Origin: Oceaniglobus trochenteri
Lineage (GTDB): Bacteria > Pseudomonadota > Alphaproteobacteria > Rhodobacterales > Rhodobacteraceae
Direction: 5' to 3'
Length of the DNA: 64,000 nt
Assembly: GCF_020529025.1 (NCBI RefSeq)
Contig: NZ_JACNMM010000008.1
Span: forward strand, 62,001-126,000
Both the position numbers and the translations under genes were made by a program. Under the pieces are notes generated by a model. The model did no database searches. It was not told where the DNA came from and saw only the letters and a program-made list of their open reading frames with translations. Shown piece after piece: positions 8,877 to 17,652 of this stretch (positions are counted from its first letter, which is position 1; each line of letters begins with the position of its first letter).

Positions 8877-11627
8877 ATGAAGCTGAACCCTCTTGGCGCC
8901 CTGGCCCTGGGCGCCTGCGTTGTCCTTTCGGTGCTGGCCCCGCCCCCGGCGCAGGCCCGCACCGTCGAGGTGGCATTTCTGCCGCCGCAGCTTGAACCGC
9001 AGGACATCTGCATCGGGTCGGGCCAGGACAAGCCCGACGATCTGACCGTCGAGGGGGACGAGGAGGAACTGACCAACCGCTTGCGGATCCTCTATCTTGG
9101 CCGCGACATCCGCCGCCTTCAGGCCGAGGATGCCGACCGCTGGTTCGATTTCATCGAAACGCTGATTGCCCGGCTGGCCGAATACGACGAAACCTTCGCG
9201 GGCACCGAAGAGCTTCTGGCGCGGGTCGCCCTGCATATCGACGCCGGGCGCTTTGATGCCCTGCGCGCTTCGGGCCTGATCGACGAACTGCGCCACCGCG
9301 ACGATCAGCTTGCCGACAACGAACGGCTGGTCCTGGCGCAATACTACATGACCGGAATCGGGGTTGAACGGAACACCGACCTGGCGCGCGACCTGATCCT
9401 TGCCGCCGCCTTCGGGGGCAATGCCAACGCCCTGTTGCAGGTGGTGCGCATGGCGCTTGAGTGGCAGGCGGTCGAAGGGTGGGATGCACCGCTGGACCTG
9501 ACCGTCGCCATGGCCTTTGGCGGGTTGCTGGGCCAGATGAACCCCGGCGTCTGTGCCCGGGCCGAAAGGATCGCGCGGGAATACCTGAACGGTGATATCG
9601 TCACCCGCAGCCCGCAGATCGCCTATGCCTGGTATCGCTTCGCCGCCGACATGGGCAGCGCCGAGGGCGCCTGGCAGGTGGTGGAATTCCACCTCTCGGC
9701 CGATGCCATCGACAAGGACAACGCCGTGATGCTGCATTACCTGCGGCTGGCGGCCCAACGCGGCATCGCGATATCCGAAGGCCAGGTCACCGCGCTGAAA
9801 TCGACGGGGGCGGTGGATGATGCCGAATTGCAGGCGATCCTGGGGTTCAACCACTCGCAGGATACCGGCCGTCACCGCCCCGCGGTGTCGCCGCTGTTCA
9901 ACCTTGCCGTGAACATCGACGGGATCGAGGCCGACGAGGACGATTCCCCCTACATGAAGTACCTGCGCGAACTGCTGACGCTGCCCGATGCACCCGGCTG
10001 GGTTCATACCGCGCTGGCCAAGGAGGTTCTGGTGCGCCGTGGCCGCTGGGCCGGCGAGGCCGAGGCGATGGCCCTGCTCGAGTCGGCCGTGCGTCTTCAG
10101 GATGGCGAAGGCACGCGGATGCTGGGCAAGATGCTAGTGCGCTACCGCGATGACAGGGCCAGGCTGGGCCGGGCCATCGACCTTCTGACCGAGGCGGTCA
10201 CGCGCCATGCCATGCCCGAGGCGATGGACGATCTTGACGCGCTTTATCGTTGCCAGGTGAACGACGCCCCCCGCCTGCACGAGGCCGAAGGCTGGGCGCG
10301 CAGCTATCGCGCATCGCTGCACCAGACGGTGGGCGTTTCGGCCACCGACCTGATCGCGCTGGACCCGTTCAAGGAACCGCTGACCGTGGCGCAGATCCAG
10401 ACCCAGGCGCTGGACGGGCGCACCCAGTCGCTGGCCAACTACCTTCAGCAGATCCAGGTGAAACCCTTCGTGCGCGACAGCGCCCACCGTCGCTGGGCCG
10501 ACCGGCTGGACAATTCCGACCAGGCGCTGGAGGCCTTTGCCGAGCTTGAATTCGAACTCGCCACAAACCCCTTCGAACGCGCCTTGGCGGTTGAACTGTT
10601 TCGGCGGGTCTATCTGAACAACGGGGTGACGACGGCGCTTGACCTGGCCATCGCCCTGGTCGAGGACAACGCCAAGCACCCCGGGATCGCGGATGAGATC
10701 ATCGACCTGCTGACCCGTGCCGGCAACCGGGGCGAGGGGGCCTCGATCCGGCTGAAGGCCCGCCTTCTTGCCCCCCGGGTCAGCGCGCAGAGCATCTACG
10801 AGGAGCTGGCCCAGATCATCGAGGACCGGGGCGATTTCCTGGCGCTGATGTTCGCGCTGCCCTTCGTATCCGACGAAAAGGCCGAGGATTACTTCGACCG
10901 CGCCGTTTCGCTGATGAACTGCGGCACCAAGGATATCGACGAACTGGGCGAGGCCCACGCCATCCGCGACACGCCCGCGCTGGCCTATCACTGGCGGCGC
11001 ATATCGCTGGTTATCGAAGGCGGCAACGTCCTGTCCAAGCTGCGCCTGTCCGACCGTCAGTCCGAAGCCTTCGACGAGGGCGCCGCGCCGACCGACCTCG
11101 AGGTGCAACAGCGCGCCCTGGCGGATGGCGATCTGTCGGCCCACCGGCGGCTGTTCCGCCTGACCGCCGATCCCGACCTGCGCACCTATGATGCCGAGGC
11201 GGCGGGCGATCACCTTCTGGCGCTGACGAAAACCGGCGAACCGCGTGACCGCGCCTGGGTTCTGGCCGCCTATCGCAAGGCGGTGCGCCCCGTGCGCGAG
11301 GCGGCGGGCAGGAGGTTCGATGTTGCCGCGCTGTTTGAACAGGCATCGGGGGCGGGGGATACCGGCGCCAAGGTGGAACTGGCCATGCTGCTGCGCGAAA
11401 CGGCGCGCCAGCCCGGTGACCTTGAACGCTCGGCCCGCCTTCTGGAAGAGGCCGCCGAGGCGGGCAGCGGTGTGGCGATGACCGAATTCGGCTATGTTGT
11501 CGGCTTCGGCATCGGGGTTGGCCGCGACATTGATCGCGCGCTTGGCTGGCTTGATCGCGCGGTCACCCTGGGCCACGGGCGGGCGGGCGAACTGGCCCGG
11601 CTGTTGCGCCTTGGGGTGACAGAATGA
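8877..11627 (+). CDS. Large Sel1/TPR periplasmic scaffold protein, AlgK-like
   Basis: 916 residues, with a signal peptide (about 1-27, cleaved near AQARTVEV; no lipobox cysteine). Sel1-type repeats are clear in places: YYMTGIGVERNTDLARDLILAA, split near residues 155-190; YAWYRFAADMGSAEGAWQV; and at the end FGIGVGRDIDRALGWLDRAV. Pseudomonas AlgK is a Sel1 lipoprotein of about 475 residues that holds the periplasmic alginate complex and helps place the AlgE porin. This protein sits in the same operon but is about twice that size and is not lipidated. RBS gggaaggg precedes ATG 8877, two bases after the algX-like stop. The AlgK equivalence is inference. Confidence 0.8.
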   Translation: MKLNPLGALALGACVVLSVLAPPPAQARTVEVAFLPPQLEPQDICIGSGQDKPDDLTVEGDEEELTNRLRILYLGRDIRRLQAEDADRWFDFIETLIARLAEYDETFAGTEELLARVALHIDAGRFDALRASGLIDELRHRDDQLADNERLVLAQYYMTGIGVERNTDLARDLILAAAFGGNANALLQVVRMALEWQAVEGWDAPLDLTVAMAFGGLLGQMNPGVCARAERIAREYLNGDIVTRSPQIAYAWYRFAADMGSAEGAWQVVEFHLSADAIDKDNAVMLHYLRLAAQRGIAISEGQVTALKSTGAVDDAELQAILGFNHSQDTGRHRPAVSPLFNLAVNIDGIEADEDDSPYMKYLRELLTLPDAPGWVHTALAKEVLVRRGRWAGEAEAMALLESAVRLQDGEGTRMLGKMLVRYRDDRARLGRAIDLLTEAVTRHAMPEAMDDLDALYRCQVNDAPRLHEAEGWARSYRASLHQTVGVSATDLIALDPFKEPLTVAQIQTQALDGRTQSLANYLQQIQVKPFVRDSAHRRWADRLDNSDQALEAFAELEFELATNPFERALAVELFRRVYLNNGVTTALDLAIALVEDNAKHPGIADEIIDLLTRAGNRGEGASIRLKARLLAPRVSAQSIYEELAQIIEDRGDFLALMFALPFVSDEKAEDYFDRAVSLMNCGTKDIDELGEAHAIRDTPALAYHWRRISLVIEGGNVLSKLRLSDRQSEAFDEGAAPTDLEVQQRALADGDLSAHRRLFRLTADPDLRTYDAEAAGDHLLALTKTGEPRDRAWVLAAYRKAVRPVREAAGRRFDVAALFEQASGAGDTGAKVELAMLLRETARQPGDLERSARLLEEAAEAGSGVAMTEFGYVVGFGIGVGRDIDRALGWLDRAVTLGHGRAGELARLLRLGVTE

Positions 11628-12625
11628 TCCGGGCGGGCACGGTGGCGGCGGCGCTGATCCTGCCGGGGCTGGCCATGGCGCAGGGCTGCCCCCCGGCGCC
11701 CGAACCCGTGTTCAGCCTGGCCTATGGCAGCCGCTATGCCGAATCCGACGGGCCGGGGCGCATCCTGGACGAAAAGGCCGACCGCGAGGTTGACGAGGAA
11801 CTTGGCCCGATCGACGATTTCCTGCGCGACCTGACCGACGATGCCAACCGGGTTTTTGCCGAAGACACCGACAGGCAGGCCATCGCCGATTGCGTCCTGT
11901 CGCGCATGGCGGTCTGGGCGCGGGCCGATGCCATGGGCGATCTGCGCTCGAATACGTCGCAACTGACCATCGGATCGCGCCTTGCCGCCTTCGGCCTCAC
12001 GGCCTTGCAGGCCGCGCCCTTCGCCACGCGGCAGGATGATCGTGCGGTGGTGCGCGACTGGCTGCATCGCCGCCAGCGTGCGCAGATGGAATACTGGGAA
12101 ACCGCCACCGAAGGTGCAGCACGGGGCAATCTGCGGGCCTGGGCGGCGCTGGCGGGCAGCGCAATAGGGGAACTGGCGAATGATGCCGCGATGCTGGGCT
12201 GGTCGGCCTGGTCGGCCAGCTATATCCTGTGTTCCGCGGCCCCCGACGGCAGCCTGCCGCAGGAAATGACCCGCGGCCGCTTTGCGCTGCATTACCAGTT
12301 GCACGCCATCGCGCCGCTGACCGTCACCGCCGCCCGCCTGAACCGGCTGAACCTGCCGATCACCGGGCAATGCGACGAGGCGCTGCGCCGGGCGGTGGGC
12401 TTTGCATTGGGTGATCTGGAAGACGGTGCCCAAACCCGCGCCATCACCGGCGAGGTTCAGACCTTCTTTGACGGCAGCGACGAGATCGAGGGTTTCAACC
12501 TGGCGTTTCTCGAAGCCTATCTCACGCTCTACCCCGATCCGGCGGCCGAGGCTCTGGCCGAGGAGTATCGCCCCCTCGGCCATTCCAAGCTGGGGGGCGA
12601 TCAGACCGCGATCTGGCGGCGTTAG
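11624..12625 (+). CDS. algL: AlgL-family (PL5-like) periplasmic protein with altered active site
   Basis: AlgL degrades stray polymannuronate in the periplasm during alginate secretion. Homology shows best toward the C-terminus: DGSLPQEMTRGRFALHYQLH against AlgL DGFLPNEL then RALAYHNYAL, and LEAYLTLY followed by KLGGDQTAIW against AlgL RLGGEVTRVF. The AlgL catalytic block NNHSYW corresponds to GNLRAW here, so the histidine is lost. The tyrosine of YHNY becomes histidine and the arginine before ALAY becomes phenylalanine. 333 residues with a signal peptide (to about AMAQG). The start overlaps the previous gene by four bases (ATGA). Either a non-catalytic polymer-binding protein or a lyase of changed specificity. 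Confidence 0.78.
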   Translation: MIRAGTVAAALILPGLAMAQGCPPAPEPVFSLAYGSRYAESDGPGRILDEKADREVDEELGPIDDFLRDLTDDANRVFAEDTDRQAIADCVLSRMAVWARADAMGDLRSNTSQLTIGSRLAAFGLTALQAAPFATRQDDRAVVRDWLHRRQRAQMEYWETATEGAARGNLRAWAALAGSAIGELANDAAMLGWSAWSASYILCSAAPDGSLPQEMTRGRFALHYQLHAIAPLTVTAARLNRLNLPITGQCDEALRRAVGFALGDLEDGAQTRAITGEVQTFFDGSDEIEGFNLAFLEAYLTLYPDPAAEALAEEYRPLGHSKLGGDQTAIWRR

Positions 12626-15600
12626 GCCGGTGCGGGCGCTGGCGTGCTGCTGTCGTCCTCAACCTGGCCGGCGGGCAAGTGGCGGCGCTTGCGCTTTTCC
12701 CCCAGCATCAGCATCGCGGGTGTCACCACCAGGGTCAGCACCGTCGCCACAACCAGCCCCCCCGCGATGGCCGAGGAAAGCTCGGTCCACCATTGGGTCG
12801 AGGGGGCGCCATAGACCACCTCGCGGGTGAAGAAGTTCAGGTTAACGCCGATCACCATGGGCATCAGCCCCAGCGCCGTCGTGACCGAGGTAAGGACGAC
12901 GGGGCGCAGACGCTGGGCCCCCGTGCGCAGGGCGGCTTCCAGTGGTGACATGCCCGCGCGCTTGAGGTCGTTATAGGTGTCGATCAGAACGATATTGTTG
13001 TTCACCACGATCCCGGCCAGGGCGATCACCCCGATGCCGCCCATGACCACGCCGAAGGGCCGCCCGGTGACGATCAGCCCGAACAGCACCCCCGCGATCG
13101 AAAAGATGATCGCGCTCATCACCACGAAGGCCTGATAGAAGTTGTTGAACTGGATCACCAGGATCACGAACATCAGGAAGATGGCGGTGATGAAGGCGCC
13201 GATCAGGAAGATCATCGATTCCTGCTGGTCCTGCGCCTCACCCGCGAATTTGGCCTCGACGCTTTCGGGCAGGTCCAGCTTGTCGATGGCGGCGGTCAGC
13301 GCGACAATCTGGTCGTTGACCAGAAGGCCGGGGGCGACGTTTGCCTCGATGCTGACGACGCGGCGCTGGTCGATCCGCGTGATGGTGCCCGAGCGGGGCG
13401 CCGGTTCGAAGGTCACGAAGTTGGCGATGGGGACAAGTCCGGCGCTGGTGGGCACGCGCAGGCCCTGCAACTCTTCCAGGGTACGGTCGCCCGAGGGAAA
13501 GCGCACGCGGATATCGACCGTGCCATCCGCATCCGAGGGCCGGTAATCGGCCACGGTGATGCCACGGGTCAGAAGCTGCACCGCCTGGCCCAGGGTCGAG
13601 ATGTCGGCGCCGAAACGTGCCGCCTCGCTGCGGTTCACGGCGATGCGCCATTCGACGCCGGGCAGGGGGCGGGTGTCGGTCACGTCGGTAAAGCCGCCGA
13701 TCCGGTCCATGGCATCGCGGATCGCCTGCACCGCCTCTTGCTGCACCTGCGGATCGCGCGCCCGCACCCGCAGGCTGACCGGCTTGCCCGCCGATGGCCC
13801 GTTCGAGGCCGCCTGCACCTGCACATCGATCCCGGCGATGTCGGCCATCTGGTTGCGGATCTGTTCGTTGATCACCTCGGCCTTGCGGCGGGTGTCCCAT
13901 TCGGTCAGCTCAAGCTGAATGGTGCCGATCACATCCTCGTCCTGCTGACCGCCGCCGCCGCTGGTCGAACGGGCGTAGACGCTCTTGATCTCGTCGTAGT
14001 CGAACAGCCGCTCCTCGACCCGGCGCACCAGGGCGTCCTTCTCGAAGATCGAGAAATTGTCGCGCGCGCGCACCTGGACCATCACGAAATCGGGTTCGAC
14101 CGAGGGAAAGAAGCTGATGCCGTTGCCGAACTTGCCATAGGCCGCAAAGCCGCCCAGCAGAAAGGCGATGGCCATGATCAGGGTGGCCAGCGGGCGCAGG
14201 ATCGCGAAGTTCAGGATCTTGACGTAGCCCCCGGCAAACCCCTTGAGATCGCGCGGATCGCCCAGTTCGGCGGCGTGCAGCTGGGCCTTGTCCCGCGCCG
14301 ATTGCGGCGGGCGCTTGCCGATGATGCCCCCGGCCACGGGAATGAAGACCAGCGCCATGAAAAGCGAGGCCGTCAGCGTCAGGATCACCGTGATGGGCAG
14401 GAATTTCATGAATTCGCCCACGACCCCCGACCAGAACAGCAGCGGAAAGAACACCGAAAGCGTGGTGGCCGTCGAGGCGATGATGGGCCAGGCCATCCTT
14501 TTGGCGGCGATGGAATAGGCTTCGCGCGGCGGGCTGCCTTCCTGCAGCTTGCGGTCGGCCAGTTCGGTGGTCACGATGGCGCCATCCACCAGCATGCCCA
14601 CAACCAGGATCAGCGAGAACAGCACGACCAGGTTCATGGTGTACCCCATGGCCCAGAGCACGGTCACACCGGCCAGGAAGGCCCCCGGAATCGCCAGCCC
14701 CACCAGAAAGGCCGAGCGTACGCCAAGCGCCCAGACGATGACGATCATCACGAGGATGATGGCGGCGATCACGTTCGCCTCGAGATCGCTGAGCATGGTC
14801 TTCACCTGCTCGCTTTCGTCCTGCATGTAGGCGACGTTCACGCTGTCGGGCCAGTCCTTCGATGCCTCTTCGATCAGGGCGCGCACTGCGGCGACGGTGT
14901 CGATGATGTTGCTGCCCGAACGCTTCTTGATTTCCAGGGCAAGGGCCGGCTGGCCGTTGATGCGGGCGAAACCGGTCGGGTCCTCGAAGGTGCGGCGCAC
15001 TGTGGCGATGTCGGCGAAGGTGACGACGGTGTTGCCGCGCACGATCACCGGCAGGTTCATCACGTCTTCAAGGTTGGCGATCAGCCCCGGCACCTTCAGC
15101 ACGATGCGCCCGGCGCCGTTCTCGATGGCACCGGCGGCGATCAGGCGGTTGTTGCGGTTGATCTGCCCGATCAGTTCTTCAAAGCTGATGTTGTAGGTTT
15201 CAAACACCGTCGGGTCGATCAGCACCTCGAGAAGTTCGTCGCGCGCACCGCCGACGTCGACTTCGAGAACGCCCTCAAGCCCTTCGATATCGTCCTTCAG
15301 GCTTTCGGAGATGCTGTTCAGGGTCCTTTCGGGAACGGGCCCCGACAGGATCGCCGTCAGTATCGGGAACAGGGCGGTGTTGATCTCGGTCACGGTCGGG
15401 TCGGTGGCGTCCTCGGGCAGTTCGCCCTTGGCGCGGTCGACCCCCTGGCGCACCTTGTCCAGGGCGATTTCGGTGTCGAACCCCGGTTCGAATTCAAGCT
15501 GCACGCTGGCGTGCCCCTCGCTGGCGGTGCCCGTCAGCTGTTTCAGGCCCGTCAGGCTGGACAGTTCGGTTTCCAGCGGTTCCACAAGCAGGCGTTCGCT

Positions 15601-15777
15601 GTCTTCGGGGGTGATGCCGTCCACCCCGGTCGAGACATAGAAGAACGGAATCGGAATCTCGGGCGAGCTTTCCTTGGGAATGGCCACATAGGCATAGGCG
15701 CCAACGGCCAGGATCATCACCAGCGACATGATGACGACCCGGGTACGGCTGAAGGCCGCGTCGATCAGGGTGTTCAT
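12622..15777 (-). CDS. RND-family efflux pump inner-membrane transporter
   Basis: Proton-driven drug or metabolite exporter of the HAE/AcrB type, 1051 residues, with an N-terminal membrane helix, two large periplasmic loops and two six-helix bundles. In helix 4 the AcrB proton-relay pair VDD reads GMLVDGAIV, so the second aspartate is glycine. In helix 10 the AcrB lysine region reads VVNNNIVLIDT, so the lysine is asparagine; the two changes look paired. The start overlaps the adaptor stop (ATGA), so they are translationally coupled. The 3' end converges with the algL-like gene with a four-base overlap. The substrate cannot be told from sequence. Confidence 0.93.
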   Translation of the reverse strand: MNTLIDAAFSRTRVVIMSLVMILAVGAYAYVAIPKESSPEIPIPFFYVSTGVDGITPEDSERLLVEPLETELSSLTGLKQLTGTASEGHASVQLEFEPGFDTEIALDKVRQGVDRAKGELPEDATDPTVTEINTALFPILTAILSGPVPERTLNSISESLKDDIEGLEGVLEVDVGGARDELLEVLIDPTVFETYNISFEELIGQINRNNRLIAAGAIENGAGRIVLKVPGLIANLEDVMNLPVIVRGNTVVTFADIATVRRTFEDPTGFARINGQPALALEIKKRSGSNIIDTVAAVRALIEEASKDWPDSVNVAYMQDESEQVKTMLSDLEANVIAAIILVMIVIVWALGVRSAFLVGLAIPGAFLAGVTVLWAMGYTMNLVVLFSLILVVGMLVDGAIVTTELADRKLQEGSPPREAYSIAAKRMAWPIIASTATTLSVFFPLLFWSGVVGEFMKFLPITVILTLTASLFMALVFIPVAGGIIGKRPPQSARDKAQLHAAELGDPRDLKGFAGGYVKILNFAILRPLATLIMAIAFLLGGFAAYGKFGNGISFFPSVEPDFVMVQVRARDNFSIFEKDALVRRVEERLFDYDEIKSVYARSTSGGGGQQDEDVIGTIQLELTEWDTRRKAEVINEQIRNQMADIAGIDVQVQAASNGPSAGKPVSLRVRARDPQVQQEAVQAIRDAMDRIGGFTDVTDTRPLPGVEWRIAVNRSEAARFGADISTLGQAVQLLTRGITVADYRPSDADGTVDIRVRFPSGDRTLEELQGLRVPTSAGLVPIANFVTFEPAPRSGTITRIDQRRVVSIEANVAPGLLVNDQIVALTAAIDKLDLPESVEAKFAGEAQDQQESMIFLIGAFITAIFLMFVILVIQFNNFYQAFVVMSAIIFSIAGVLFGLIVTGRPFGVVMGGIGVIALAGIVVNNNIVLIDTYNDLKRAGMSPLEAALRTGAQRLRPVVLTSVTTALGLMPMVIGVNLNFFTREVVYGAPSTQWWTELSSAIAGGLVVATVLTLVVTPAMLMLGEKRKRRHLPAGQVEDDSSTPAPAPA

Positions 15778-17009
15778 TGGGTTTTCTCCCGGGCGGCCTC
15801 GATGATCGTCGCGTCGGTTTCCTTTTCCGGTTCGGGCACGGTGACGCCATCGGCGGTTTCGTTTGCGCCGGTGTCGGTTTTCGGCGCGGCCTCGGGTTCT
15901 TCCTGGGGTGCGGCCTTTTCACCGGCGTTCACGAAGCCCTGACCGATGGTGACGATCTGCGCCTCTTCGGGCAGGCCCGAAACCCAGATGCCATCGGTTT
16001 GGGCCCGCACGATCGAGATTTCGTGGAAGGCGACGATATTGTCGTCCTCGACCGTCTTGACCCCCAGCGTGCCGTCGGTGCCCAGCGACAGGATGGCGGG
16101 GGACACGAAATGCGCCGTGACCGAACCGGTGGGAATGCGCACCTTGGCGCTGATCCCGGCGGGCACGGCGCCATCGGCGTTGGGCACGCGGATCTCGGCG
16201 GTGAAGGTGCGGGTCTGGGGGTCGGCGCTGCTGCCCACGAAGGTGACTTCGCCCTTGGTTTCGGCGCCGGTGATGAAGTTCACCTCGGCCGACTGGCCCA
16301 CCTTGATGTCCGAAAGCGATTGCTGCGGGATCTGGATGGTGATGGTCAGGGGGGTGTTGTCGACCACCCGGCCAATCTCGGTTCCGGTGGCGACGAATTC
16401 ACCCTCGGCCAGGTTCAGCGCCTCAAGCCGCCCGGCGAAGGGGGCGCGCAGTTCGGTGTTGTCGGTGGCCTCTTTCGCCTCGGCGACCGAGGCCTGGGCC
16501 GCGGCCAGCGTGGCGCGCGACTGGGCCACGCGGTCGGCGGTGGCGACGCCGCGTTCCAGCAGGGCCTGGGCATTGTCGTAATCGCGTTGGGCGCGGGCCA
16601 GTTCCTCTTCGGCGCGGGCCAGGTCGGCGGCGCGGCTGGCCACGTCGATGCGGGCGATGATCTGCCCCTGGGTCACGTCCGCCCCTTTCGACACGAGCAC
16701 TTCACCGATCTGCCCCGAGGTTTCGGCACGGATCATCGTGTCACGGTCGGGTTTGGCCTGGCCTTCGGCCACGAAGACCTGCGCCACGTCCTCGGCCACC
16801 GACCGGCGCACGGCCACGGCCACCGCCCGTTGCGCAGGCGTTTCGTCGGCTGCCTGTTCGGCGGGTTGCTCGGCGGGCAGGAAGAAACCGCTGCCCATCC
16901 AGCCGACAATGCCGATCACCAGCGCCGATGCCACCCACTTTGAGCGGGATGACCCTGCGTCATTGTCGAAGGCAAGGGTTTTAGGCTTGGCCGAGGAATC
17001 GTCTGCCAT
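15774..17009 (-). CDS. RND efflux periplasmic adaptor (HlyD/AcrA type)
   Basis: Links the inner-membrane pump to an outer-membrane channel. I placed the start at 17009 (MADDSSAKP), after ggagatttcc; an upstream in-frame extension to 17150 would overlap the regulator. 411 residues: a short cytoplasmic tail, one membrane anchor (about 28-47, VASALVIGIVGWMGSGFFL), a lipoyl half with GQIGEVLVSKGADVTQGQ, a coiled-coil hairpin rich in Ala, Glu and Arg, the second lipoyl half (LRAPFAGRLEALNLAEGE) and beta-barrel domains. The tail is acidic and Pro/Glu-rich. No outer-membrane TolC gene is adjacent, so it presumably uses a shared one. Confidence 0.92.
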   Translation of the reverse strand: MADDSSAKPKTLAFDNDAGSSRSKWVASALVIGIVGWMGSGFFLPAEQPAEQAADETPAQRAVAVAVRRSVAEDVAQVFVAEGQAKPDRDTMIRAETSGQIGEVLVSKGADVTQGQIIARIDVASRAADLARAEEELARAQRDYDNAQALLERGVATADRVAQSRATLAAAQASVAEAKEATDNTELRAPFAGRLEALNLAEGEFVATGTEIGRVVDNTPLTITIQIPQQSLSDIKVGQSAEVNFITGAETKGEVTFVGSSADPQTRTFTAEIRVPNADGAVPAGISAKVRIPTGSVTAHFVSPAILSLGTDGTLGVKTVEDDNIVAFHEISIVRAQTDGIWVSGLPEEAQIVTIGQGFVNAGEKAAPQEEPEAAPKTDTGANETADGVTVPEPEKETDATIIEAAREKTQ

Positions 17010-17049
17010 GGGAAATCTCCTGTCGCGTTGCCGCGCTTGTTCTGGTTTG

Positions 17050-17520
17050 TCAGGTATCGGCCGTTTCGAAACGCGAGATTGCGTCGAGGATGGAGGCGTC
17101 GATGGCTTCGTAGAAACCGGCGTATTCATCCAGCCTTCGTCGGATGGCATCGCTACCAGCGGGAAGTTCGGCGGCGGTCTGGCTGATCTCCGAGATCGCC
17201 CTCAGGGTTCCGGTGCGCGCATGGCGCAACATCGTGGCATAGGCATCTTCGGCCAGTTGAAAGTAATCCTGCCGCTCACCGGTCCGGTTCAGGCGCCGGA
17301 TCAGGCCGCGCTCTTCCAGGAACCGCACGCTGGTGCTGATCGTGGCGCGGCTGACCTGCAGGCGCCGGGCCAGATCGCCGAAGGAAATGGCGGTGCCGTC
17401 GAAAACCAGCATCGCCAGGATCTGCCCGCCCATGCGCGGCATGCCCTCATGGTGGGCCACCATGCCCATGCGTTCGATGAACGCGGTGCGCACGGTCTTG
17501 ATGTCTGCTTCCTGATCCAT
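17050..17520 (-). CDS. MarR/GbsR-type transcriptional regulator of the efflux operon
   Basis: 156 residues with a winged helix-turn-helix: ISFGDLARRLQVSRATISTSVRFLEERGLI as recognition region (about residues 46-75), then the wing RLNRTGERQDYF. The C-terminal helical part (about 90-150) fits the longer GbsR-like subgroup often found upstream of RND pumps. It is the first gene of a three-gene operon, 40 bases before the adaptor start. A TGTTC-N10-GAACA inverted repeat about 65 bases upstream could be its operator, making it an autorepressor that also controls the pump. The ligand is unknown. Confidence 0.85.
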   Translation of the reverse strand: MDQEADIKTVRTAFIERMGMVAHHEGMPRMGGQILAMLVFDGTAISFGDLARRLQVSRATISTSVRFLEERGLIRRLNRTGERQDYFQLAEDAYATMLRHARTGTLRAISEISQTAAELPAGSDAIRRRLDEYAGFYEAIDASILDAISRFETADT

Positions 17521-17584
17521 TCCGTGCTGTCGCCTTGTTCCGGGTTGGAGGGCAGCTAGGGTGATGAAGGCCGTCGGTCAAGTC

Positions 17585-17604
17585 TGTTCAGTTATTTCCG
17601 AACA
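17585..17604. promoter_or_regulatory. Candidate operator upstream of efflux regulator
   Basis: Inverted repeat TGTTC-N10-GAACA in the AT-richer leader of the MarR/GbsR gene. The position fits an autoregulatory site for the efflux operon. Only five-base arms, so chance cannot be excluded. Confidence 0.4.
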
Positions 17605-17652
17605 AACTTTTTGTGACCGGCTGTGTGATGTCCCGGTTTGACGGGCGATGCG

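Noticed and set aside
13738-15942. 734-codon plus-strand frame opposite the RND transporter
   Set aside because: Shadow of the RND gene, with Asp/His/Gly-rich low-quality composition and no domain.
17009-17150. N-terminal extension of the efflux adaptor
   Set aside because: Would overlap the regulator gene and lacks a ribosome site; the start at 17009 has ggagattt and the usual family N-terminus.
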